Of a DNA stretch of 64,000 nucleotides, positions 54,658 through 64,000 are shown piece by piece. Each line of letters begins with the position of its first letter. Within the stretch, counting starts at the first letter, position 1. Made by a program: the position numbers and the translations under genes. Source of the DNA: Lampris incognitus (Eukaryota; Chordata; Actinopteri; Lampriformes; Lampridae); contig NC_079217.1 of assembly GCF_029633865.1 (NCBI RefSeq), positions 59,627,578-59,691,577 on the forward strand, in the 5' to 3' direction. The notes under the pieces are model-generated. The model saw only the letters and a list, made by a program, of their open reading frames with translations. It had not been told where the DNA came from and did no database searches.

Positions 54658-56400
54658 TGTAACCCGTGGAAATAGGTACCACACAGGACACAATTGCTAC
54701 TTTTGGGATTCTTTATTTTTTTGTGTTATCACTCTAAATTGAATTGAGTAATTAAGTTCCGCCTTTATGGTTTACGCAGAAAGATTTAATGAAAAACAAA
54801 TAGCCCCCCAAAAAACCCCCCCAAAAACAAATCAAAATACGGCAGTGGGCTTATCAATTCCATTTCCCTTCACAGGGACCTCCAAGTTGAGCTTCTGGCT
54901 TTGTTCAAAAATCCCAATATCTTGCTAATCACGTTAGGGAATTCCTCAAACAGTCTGTACATCCCACGACAGTCATCGCGCTATTTGCACCCATGGGTTT
55001 CATTAGATGGACCCAGAATGCATTTCGCCTGCATCGCTCAGCCCACTCAACCTGAAAAAGGACCAGAATCCCCGAGCACAAGAAGAAGAAATTCGCCAAT
55101 CTCGTCCTCTAGTGGCACCAGATGGTAACAGCTAAGAGTTAACCCTTTTATGATATTTGTTGTCCCCTTAGGTACAATCTTACTTTTTAAAATGGTTTGT
55201 ACATATGAATTATATTTTAACATAACAATAACTGTAAATACCTCTTCCCTTGTACATAGTTAAACCAAAATAAAATCTATTCTCTTTTTGATACTAAACA
55301 TATTTGCACAGGTTACATGGGATTTACCACCTGGCTACATTCTCCCCTGCAATAAGTCAACGCCATCGATGAGTGACTAACCCACCTGAGCGGACCCCAT
55401 TGCTCCTTGCAATGCTTTTTCAAACAGAGCTGTACGCAGACTGGTCAATACTTGTGCAACCATATCTGTGCTGACCGTAACAGCATTACAAGTTGACTTT
55501 GGTACATGGAAAGGGTTAGTATGGGTCCCTGCAGTATCTCGCTTGCTCCTTCTAACAGCAGGAACAGGTGCATTACTTGTCTTTTTATGAGCACGGCTTA
55601 CATCTGATGTATGAACATCACTGACTGCAGTATGCAAGTCCCTATCTGCTGACTCCTCTGTTTGAGAACTATCACTATGCAAATCTGGACTATCAACATT
55701 AGCACGCTCTGTCTCTCACACTTGACAGTCACTTAACCCTGTCTTGGCTACCACTGGTGTATCAGGCACTTCACTTTCAACAGGTATACTAAGTACTTCC
55801 TCTACCACCACACAATCAGGTTCAAAAGACTCAGGTGTCCCCTTTGCCCTAGGCTGACTATCAGGGTGTAATCTTGTTCTTGTCCTCGGTTTGGAAACAG
55901 GGGGAGGACAGGGGCGCAACTCTGACCTATGGACTCTTTTGATAGGACCCCCTTCAAGAGGCTTGACAGTGTGTGGTACCCTGGATGTGAACTACTCTGT
56001 AAACTGTAGGACTCCATGTATCCTGAATCTTGTTCCCTCCTAGGGGCCTGTGACGTAGATAAACAAGTTGGCCAACGCCTACAGAGGGACAAAACACCTT
56101 CTCATTCTGCATTGAAATCCTCTCAGCTGCCTTTTGCTCAGAGTACTCCCTGGCTCGCTTGTGTGCCTGTTTGAGCCTCTCCTGGTACACAGACAACCAG
56201 TCAAGTTTATTGTCTGGCCCATTCTCATGCCCCAGTAGTGCATCTACTGGCAAATGTGGCGGTACTCCAAAGAGTAGGTAATAGGGTGAATACCCCGTGG
56301 GGGAATGTGGAGTCACATTATAGACATGAACTAACCTGGGCAGGTACTCTGGCCACCGTCTTTTCTTTTCCTGCGGGAGAGTGCATGAAGCGTCCTATTA
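54658..56400 (-). mobile_element. Gypsy 3' end: integrase C-terminus and 3' LTR
   Basis: Integrase tail (56316-55954): TPHSPTGYSPYYLLFGVPPH, QLVYLRHRPLGGNKIQDTWS. A frame with RSKRDTAG follows. A purine tract gcaggggagaa precedes the LTR (55339-54658 on the minus strand, starting tgtagccaggtgg and ending cgggttaca). The 5' part is missing beyond 56400. Confidence 0.8.
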
Positions 56401-56577
56401 TATCTCTCACACCCGTTTCTATTTAAAGAGGGACAAATAGATACTTGGTTACATACTGAATAAGGAAAACATTTGTTCACTGAGTTTGGTGTGTGGATTT
56501 ATTGATCACTTCAGATTATTGGCAATGGTTTATCTGTATGTTATTGTCCTGCTGGTTTACATATTCGAAATAAATCA

Positions 56578-56620
56578 TCATTCATTCATTCATTCATTCA
56601 TTCATTCATTCATTCATTCA
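56578..56620. repeat. (ATTC)n microsatellite
   Basis: About ten copies of attc. Confidence 0.95.
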
Positions 56621-57175
56621 ACTGCTGCTTAGGGAATCTTTCCTGATGAATCCACAAAATAAAACCCAGAAATATGTACTATAAATCGCTTATTTGGTTA
56701 CTTTGAGTGATTATTTCTGGAAAAACAGAGGTTATGACTATCGGGCGGTGATGGCTGGAATAAAACAAAGCCAGTTTATTTTATTCCCCATCTTGAGACT
56801 GGGGAGGCTCCTGAGGAATAAGTCAGACCCGCTCTCCCAGCGAGTTGAGTGAGGGGCTGAGGTTGTCGGCAGAGGGCTCCTCGTACAATTACAAGACCGT
56901 TTTGACAGACGGCCTAAACGATGAAATTCCTTGTTGAATTAATTCAGCGTTTACTTAATATAGATTTACAATTTTGGCCATCGAGTCGCCGATTAAAAGA
57001 CGGGTTTGAATAAATTATAAACAATAATAATAATAATAATAAAACGTATTAAACGTTTGCTCCCCCGTTTGAACTTTGACCACGGCCCCTAAAACCGCTT
57101 CGGCGTTCAGCTCTGGCTGGGAGCAAATGATGGATTGGAGACGATGGTTTTTAACTCGTCACTCAACAAACAGGC

Positions 57176-57645
57176 TACACGGAAGGATAACAAGAGGGCT
57201 TTGACAGAATCTCCGCCGTCTGATATCTTGGTTTGTTAGGGTGAAGTAGTCCTGAGCGTGTGACCGTAAAGGCGCCAGCTAGTTTATGTCTCTACGCAAG
57301 ACTTTCCTCCTACCTTCCCAGTTAATAATTTTCACACCGTTTTTTGATCGAGTCTTACTCTTTTGACGAAATTATCCATCAAATTTAGTCAGATTTTAGT
57401 CGAGTCATATCAATTAATTTTAGTCAAATGATCAGCGACTGTGGGGTTTCCGCTATGTCGGGACCAGCGGCGGACCGGCGGCTGCGGGGCGCAGGTACAC
57501 GGCAGGGTAACAAGAGGGCTTTGACAGAATCTCCGCCCGTCTCACATCTCGGTTTGTTAGGATGGAGCAGTCCTGAGTGCGAGACTATAAAGACGTCAGC
57601 TAGACAAGTTTATGTCTCTATGCAAGACTTTCCTCCTACCTTTCA
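57176..57645. repeat. 150-bp direct duplication
   Basis: 57176-57320 and 57495-57645 share aacaagagggctttgacaga and gcaagactttcctcctacct with scattered differences, about 320 bp apart. Function unknown. The flanking 56640-57175 shows only an (AAT)n run at about 57028-57050. Confidence 0.75.
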
Positions 57646-58620
57646 TCCGCCAGTCGGTCCCTCGAATGGAAAGTGAAAGTGAAAGAAACGTGAGGAAGAC
57701 GCTCCTCGGCGTGGCGGACACGCCGCTCTTCTGGGATGGGAAGTTGCAGCAGCCGCGACAAAACAATAAAGAAGGGGGGGGGAGGGAGGGAGGGGAGACG
57801 CCTTTTCTCCCGGGCCATAAACATGAGGTGATGAAACGCGTCGCTCCGTTAGTGGAACCATCACAATTCTGCCTAAAACACCGGACGTCAATGAAAGAGT
57901 CCATCCCATTCAGAGAGACCCCCTGTAGACCCAAGCTGATCCGCACAAGAAACGAGGTGTAAACTAGTAACAGACCTCCTATCCGGGACAGTCATGTGGT
58001 TTTTTTTTTTACCAGACCCCCCCCCCCTGCAAACATCCGACGAGAGAGGGGAAAAAAACTCTAATTTCCCCAAGCAACATTATTCGGACATGACCTCTTG
58101 GGTGAACTGGGTTTGATGCAGGTTTCCCCGCAGCATAAAGCATCAGCAGACTCGGTTTGTCTCTAGTTGATCTGCACCTGAACGACCAGCAATACTAAGT
58201 GCTGATGTGCCCTGTGGGGAGAGACTCCTCTTTGCACAACGGTTCCGAGTCGGCGGAGGTTAGCTTGTAGTTCTCAATCAGGTCCTCAGGTACCACCAGT
58301 ACTGCTGTTTGTTTGGGGTTTTTTTTTCACCCTTTCATGTAAATGTAATGATGTTCACCTGCTGTTCCAGGCCTGAACCACAGGTGCTTTAGCCTGAAGC
58401 AAAGGTGCGCCACTCTGAAATTGGCCACTAGGGGGGGCTCAACGCACGGTATAAAATGGGGGGTGAGGGTCAACGGTCGAATTTAAAAAAAAAAATCACA
58501 AACCATCACAATTTTAGGCAACTATATCTGCTCATTTCTGTGAAGAATGTGTCCGAGCTAGACAGACATGTATTAAAATGCAACTAGTAAAGTGCAAAGT
58601 AAAGCGATTTTAACACGATC
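57646..58620. other. unassigned, GC-richer
   Basis: A 116-codon plus frame (57612-57962) has no domain I recognise. C and G runs make frames here unreliable. Confidence 0.35.
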
Positions 58621-58624
58621 TAAG

Positions 58625-59205
58625 GCAGGTCAATACTCAATAATCCAGGTAAGGAAATACCAGGAAGTTGAATCAGTTCATCTGGTATATTCAGTCTCAG
58701 CTGACTGCAGGTATCCCCACGCTTATAAACAACACCGTGGCACAACGACCCAAACCATGCCAAGTTCTGTGACCATTAACTAGAGTTAGAATGGCCATGT
58801 GTACTATTCACAGAGGATTGGTGAATAATTGCACTCTCTCAAGGATGAGGGTGTGAACATCCTTGATAGGTAGAAACGTTGGTTTGAGTCAACGAGGCCA
58901 TCTATGTGAAGAGGGACCGGCCATGCCTGAACCGGGGGGGGGGGGGCTAAGAATACATCTGTCACCATCTTACAATGCTGTAGTTGCAACTATTCCCCAG
59001 TCCTCTGTGAATAGTACACGTGGCCATTGTAACTGTAGTTAAAGATCACAGACATTTGCATGGTTTCGGTCGCTATGCCACTGTACTGTTTATAAGGGTT
59101 GGGTACCTGCAGTCAGCTGAGACTGAAGAGGTCACGTAGATGAGTGATGTAACGTTTCTCCCAATAAAGGTTGTGTCCAGATGAATTAATTCAACTTTCT
59201 GGTAT
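58625..59205 (+). mobile_element. Penelope-like pseudo-LTR fold-back
   Basis: The left arm (58641-58830) is an inverted copy of the right arm (58975-59205). Shared words are gtctcagctgactgcaggta and tactattcacagagga. The right end matches the 3' region of the Penelope copy at 26461-27380 (ggttgtgtccagatgaa). No coding domain remains. Confidence 0.7.
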
Positions 59206-60415
59206 GAACCAAAGCATGTTATGCAACTAGTATTTATACAGTATACATATTAACACATGACTGGCTGTAATGTGAGCGTCTTTTTTTTTCTTCAAAAATG
59301 AGATATTCAAGTTGAGGTGAGTCTCCTTTGCTGATAACCAGTAGCTCAGTATAGAAGCCAGCTTTAGCGTGGGAAGTGGGGGACCGGGACGGGTGCAGCC
59401 CCCCCCCCCCACAGTAGTGGCAGGTGGCTGTGTAACATCTTAGACCGCACACTATGCCTAACTTTTCATAACGTTCAAATGTAAAAAAAACAAATCAAAC
59501 AAACAAAAAACAAAACAAAACGTACCTTTATGTTATACAGTGGACTCGGGCTGTGTGGAATGTCCATTTTTAATAATAAAGTGAGTAAACACTCCATTCC
59601 GAATCTGCTACACATGCGCCTTACAAACAAAACAATGACGTCATACTGCAGCGACCGGGGGGAGGCGGTCGCTTAGACTGTCGGCGGTTCCGCGCTGGGG
59701 GAGCGCAATGGCTGATGGGACTGTTAACGTTAGATTTAACATTGTGTTTTAGTGACGTGCAGAGCCTTAGAAAGAGAGAGGTACGTCAACTCCGTAGACG
59801 TCAATGGGCCAATTATTTAACAGCAATGGCGGATCATGGGGGCCCCGGATAGTTCCAAACAGTGCGCATAGAATATGTGTCACGTTGGAATACATCTATA
59901 TCTATATATAAATGTAAAAATCTGAAAATATTGGTGAGTGGTTACCAAAAATCGCGGCTAAGCAGTTCATTTAAATGACCCGCCAAGCTTCGTTTGGGAC
60001 TATTCGGCAGCTACATGAACCACGTGACCCTCTCGCGTTCTGACCCCTCATTGACGCAACTCGCTCTTTCTAGGGCTCTGGTGATGTGGTCATTCTTGTG
60101 TTGTGGTTTTTGGGGTTCGACTCAGACTAAGTCGGGGATCGTTTACTGACTAACTGACTGTAGCAGCGTGACTGGGACTGATGTCGCCACTTGGGGGGGT
60201 GGGGGGGGCTCGTTACGTTGTTGTCAGTTCTGGTCCGTTCTGGCCGGTGTGAATAAAAGCACTTCTGGGATCGTGCGGTGTATGGGGCACGGGACGGGAA
60301 TTGTGAATAAAAGAGATCTCTGCTTCTCGACTTATTCTTCCTCGCCAGCTCGCCACAATACTTTTCGTTTTAGTTGGCAGCCCCCCCCCCCCCGACATAA
60401 AACATCTTCCCGCGC
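59206..60415. other. unassigned
   Basis: No convincing gene. Contains C/G runs and a block with ctatatctatatataaatgt near 59895, weakly reminiscent of Helitron-type repeats. Confidence 0.3.
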
Positions 60416-60424
60416 GCGCCTGGA

Positions 60425-60600
60425 AACCAGTGCATCCATCCATCCAGTCATTATCCAAGCCGCTTATCCGAATTCGCGGAAATGCTGGAGCCTATCCCAG
60501 CAGTCATTGGGCGGCAGACAGGAAGATAACCTGGACAGGCCGCCAGTCCATCACAGGGCAATGTATCTTCTTCGGCAGTCCATCTAAACGATGATGACTG
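60425..60600. repeat. common fish repeat (class unassigned)
   Basis: catccatccagtcattatcc, aagccgcttatccg, then gctggagcctatcccagcag and caggccgccagtccatcaca. I recall this as highly repeated in fish genomes. Confidence 0.6.
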
Positions 60601-61190
60601 TGATGCAATTTAAGCTCGGCAAGCACACCTGAGGGCCATCAGGCCCGCATTAGAGCGACAATCTACTACTACTACTTTCGGCTGCTCCCGTTAGGGGGCG
60701 CCACAGCGGATCATCCGTTTCCATTTCTTCCTGTCTTCTGCGTCTTCCTCTGTCACACCAGCCACCTGCATGTCTTCCCTCACCACATCCATAAACCTCC
60801 TCTTTGGCCTTCCTCTTCTCCTCTTCCCTGGCAGCTCCATATTCAGCATCCTTCTCCCAATATAACCAGCATCTCTCCTCCGCACATGTCCAAGCCATCT
60901 CAATCTTGCCTCTCTTGCTTTGTCTCCAAACCGTCCAACCTGAGCGGTCCCTCTAATATAATCGTTCCTAATCATGTCCTTCTTCGTTACTCCCAGGGAA
61001 AATCTGGAGGTGGCAGAGTTGAAGATGCTAAGAGTTGAAGATGCAGCTCCACCTCCTGTCTTTTCATCAGTGCCACTGTCTCCAAACCATATAACATAGC
61101 TGGTCTCACAACCATCTTGTAAACCTTCCCTTTAACTCTTGCTGGTACCCTTCTGTCGCAAATCACTCCTGACACACTTCTCCACCCACT

Positions 61191-62522
61191 CTACCCTGCC
61201 TGCACTCTCTTCTTCACCTCTCTACTGCACTCCCCGTTACTTTGGACAGTTGACCCCAAGTATCTAAACTCAAATGCCTTTGTCACCTCCACTCCTTGCA
61301 TCCTGACCATTCCACTGTCCTCCCTCTCATTCACGCATAGGTATTCTGTCTTGCTCCTACTGACTTTCATTCCTCTTCTCTCCAGTGCATACCTCCACCT
61401 CTCCAGGCTCTCCTCAACCTGCACCCTGCTCTCGCTACAGATCACAATGTCATCCGCGAACATCATCGTCCATGGAGACTCCTGCCTGATCTTGTCCGTC
61501 AACCTGTCCATCACCATTGCAAACAAGAAAGGGCTCAGAGCTGATCCTTGATGTAATCCGACCTCCACCTTGAACCCATCTGTCATTCCAACCGCACACC
61601 TCACCATTGTCACACTTCCCTCATACATATCCTGCACCACTCCTACATACTTCTCTGCAACTCCTGACTTCTTCATACAATACCACACCTCCTCTCTCGG
61701 CACCCTGTCGTATGCTTTCTCCAAATCTACAAAGACACAACGCAACTCTTTCTGGCCTTCTCTATACTTCTCAATCAACATTCTCAAAGCAAACATCACA
61801 TCTGTGGTGCTCCTTCGTGGCATGAAACCATACTGCTGCTCGCTGATCATCACCTCTCCTCTTAACCTAGCTTCTATTACTCTTTCCCAAATCTTCATGC
61901 TGTGGCTGATCAACTTCATACCTCTGTAGTTGTTACAGTTCTGCACATCGCCCTTGTTCTTGAAAATCGGTACCAGTATGCTTCTTCTCCACTCCTCAGG
62001 CATCCTCTCACTTTCCAGGATTGTGTTAAACAATCTAGTTAAAAACTCCACTGCCATCTCTCCTAAACATCTCCATGTCTCCACAGGTATGTCATCAGGA
62101 CCAACTGCCTTTCCACTCTTCATCCTCTTCATAGCTGCCCTCACTTCCTCCTTGTTAATCCACTGAACTTCCTGATTCACTATCCCTTCATCATCCAACC
62201 TTCTCTCTCTCTCATTTTCTTCATTCATAAGCCCCTCAAAGTATTCCCTCCACCTTCTTAGCACACTCTCCTCGCTTGTCAGCACATTTCCATCTCTATC
62301 CTTGATCGCCCTAACTTGCTGCACATCCTTTGCAGCTTGGTCCCTCTGTCTAGCCAATCGGTACAAGTCCTTTTCTCCTTCCTTAGTGTCTAACCTGTCA
62401 TACAACTCACCATACACCTTTTCCTTTGCCTTTGCCACCTCTCTCTTTGCTTTATGCTGCATCTCCTTGTACTCCTGTCTACTTTCTTCATCTCTCTTAC
62501 TATCCCACTTCTTCTTTGCCAA
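61191..62522 (-). pseudogene. RTE-like LINE reverse transcriptase
   Basis: A 443-codon open frame. RT motifs in order: [99 protein letters not shown] and the catalytic MFADDIVICSES. It ends VKKRVQAG at a frameshift; the C-terminal part continues at 61175-60650 ([20 protein letters not shown]). Confidence 0.92.
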
Positions 62523-62768
62523 CCTTTTCCTCTGTATACTTTGCTGTACTTCCTCATTCCACTACCAAGTCTCCTTGTCTTCCTTCCTCTGTCCTGATGA
62601 CACACCAAGTACCTTCCTAGCTGTCTCCCTCACTATTTCTGCAGTGGTTGCCCAGCCACCTGGCAACTCTTCACTACCACCCAGTGCCTGTCTTAACTCC
62701 TGCCTGAACTCCACACAACAGTCTTCCTTCTTCAACTTCCACCATTTGATCTTCGGCTGTGTCTTCAC

Positions 62769-63698
62769 TCACTTCCTCTTCTTGGTCTCCAAAGTCATCC
62801 TACAGACCACCACCCGATGCTGCCTAGCTACGTTCTCCCCTGTCACCACCTTGCAGTCTCCAATCCCTTTTAGATCGCGCCTTCTACATAAGATATAGTC
62901 CACCTGTGTGCACTTTCCTCCACTCTTGTACGTCACCCTGTGTTCCTCCCTCTTCTTGAAATATGTATTCACCACAGCCATTTCCATCCTTTTCGCAAAA
63001 TCGACCACCATCTGTCCTTCCACATTTCTCTTCTTGACTCCATACCTTCCCATCACCTCCTCATCACCTCTGTTCCCTTCACCAACATGTCCATTGAAGT
63101 CCGCTCCAATCACCACTCTCTCCTCCTTGGGTACCCTCTCCACCACGTCGTCTAACTCACTCCAGAATTCTTCTTTTTCATCCATCTCATACCCAACTTG
63201 CGGGGCATATGCGCCGATAACATTCAGCAATAAACCTTCAATTTCCAGCTTCATACTCATCACTCTGTCTGACACTCTCTTCACCTCCAGCACGCTCTTG
63301 ACATACTCTTCCTTCAGAATGACCCCTACCCCATTTCTCCTCCCATTCACACCATGGTAGAAGAGTTTGAACCCACCTCCGATACTCCTGGCCTTACTCC
63401 CCTTCCACCTGGTCTCTTGCACACACAGTATGCCTACCTTTCTTCTTTCCATCATGCCAGCCAGCTCTCTCCCTTTACCAGTCATAGTGCCAACATTCAA
63501 AGTTCCAACTCTCACCTCCACACGCCTAACCTTCCTCCTCTCTAGCTGCCTCTGGACATGCCTTCCCCCTCTCCTTCTCCTTCGCCCAACAGTAGCATAG
63601 TTTCCGCCGACACCCTGCTGGTTAACAGTACCGGTGGCGGTCGTTGGTAACCCGGGCCTCGACCGATCCGGTATGTAAGTCTTATTTATGATCCGCAT
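62769..63698 (-). pseudogene. RTE-like LINE endonuclease region
   Basis: A 309-codon open frame. The AP-type endonuclease signature includes [53 protein letters not shown] and [20 protein letters not shown]. The conserved E in QETRW and the D and N in GADFNGH are present. The frame breaks after ETKKRK. Confidence 0.9.
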
Positions 63699-63832
63699 AT
63701 TTGATTTGGCAAAGATTTTACGCCGGATGCCCTTCCTGACGCAACCCTCCTCATTTGTCCGGGCTTGGGACCGGCACTAAGGATGCACTGGCTTGTGCAT
63801 CCTCAGTGGCTGGGTAGCATTAGAGCGACAAT

Positions 63833-64000
63833 ATCGTCCACATTTGTCACAGACAAATGTTGTTTGAGTTGGTCTGCTATGTCTTGCATGGTGGGCCTAA
63901 TCTCTTCTTGTGTATTTTGTTCAACAGCTGTTCTCGATTGCCTTACTGTGGAGCACCATCTCTGTCTGTCCAGGGCCACTGTCTCCCAGCTGGAGTCAAC
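63833..64000 (-). pseudogene. C-terminus of an older LINE, runs off the window
   Basis: Minus frames read SSWETVALDRQRWCSTVRQS and, after a shift, the zinc motif CDKCGRYCRSNAG ending near 60612 once the RTE insert is removed. A terminal C2-type motif like this is common in several LINE clades; the clade is not assigned. Confidence 0.6.

Larger units (their letters stand above)
60663..63816 (-). mobile_element. full-length RTE-like LINE
   Basis: Flanked by a perfect 16-bp duplication gcattagagcgacaat (60647-60662, 63817-63832). The 3' tail on the minus strand is (GTAG/GTA)n. It has an endonuclease frame, then a reverse transcriptase frame, then a C-terminal region, with a few frameshifts. It landed in an older LINE whose last codons flank it. 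Confidence 0.93.

Noticed and set aside
57612-57962. 116-codon plus frame as a host gene start
   Set aside because: No recognisable domain; C and G runs on both strands open frames by chance.
59895-60180. Helitron
   Set aside because: Only a weak resemblance of ctatatctatatataaatg; no hairpin plus CTRR end or Rep/helicase was found.

Overview
The window is nuclear DNA from a teleost fish, probably a percomorph. It is about 30 kb of one host gene wrapped in transposable elements (TEs). The evidence is the mix of repeats: Rex1/L2-like, RTE-like and L1-like LINEs, Penelope-like elements, Tc1 transposons, Gypsy and BEL/Pao LTR elements, tRNA-headed fish SINEs and long CA microsatellites. There are no bacterial operons, rRNA genes or CRISPR arrays. 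Most long open frames are TE proteins, and most of those are broken. HOST GENE. Nine small minus-strand exons between 50827 and 20367 join through GT..AG junctions in consistent phase. They give one uninterrupted 470-codon frame: a type II membrane protein with a family 92 glycosyltransferase (GT92) domain. All eight introns are intact; the large ones are packed with TEs and the 164-bp intron 7 carries only a CA repeat. LAYOUT. 1-360 SINE; 390-2900 decayed Gypsy; 2900-7500 decayed BEL/Pao carrying an L2-like LINE piece and a hAT-type element; 7500-9060 mostly unassigned, with hAT-like scraps; 9060-14211 minus-strand Gypsy with a 1.58-kb LTR, itself hit by a miniature LTR element (TRIM) at 13272-13644; 14212-15060 LINE with two solo LTR-like inserts; 15882-17335 second BEL/Pao; 17858-20040 L1-like LINE holding a Penelope piece; 20367-50827 host gene. 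Its introns carry a Tc1, SINEs, a Rex1-like LINE, a Penelope element, a 1.58-kb solo LTR, a nearly complete Gypsy (31017-36359) inside a LINE, an RTE LINE, more SINEs, and a non-autonomous LTR element (45384-48960) inside another RTE LINE. Upstream lie a full-length Tc1 with an uninterrupted transposase (51885-53510), two LTRs and a Gypsy 3' end (54299-56400), a largely unassigned GC-richer stretch, a Penelope fold-back (58641-59205), and a full-length RTE LINE (60663-63816) with a perfect 16-bp target duplication. MOST NOTABLE. (1) The 45384-48960 element has LTRs, a tRNA-Pro-like primer site and a SCAN-type gag. In place of pol it carries about 100 codons closely resembling the coiled coil of the host histone-H2B ubiquitin ligase RNF20/RNF40 (BRE1), fused in frame to gag. 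(2) The 373-bp TRIM has 135-bp LTRs that each hold a tRNA-like Pol III promoter (A and B boxes 44 bp apart), a tRNA-Leu primer site and a 4-bp target duplication. Its empty site is visible in the solo LTR at 27873-29454, and related solo copies lie at 14289 and 14777. No database search was possible; family names rest on motifs read from the sequence and on recall.
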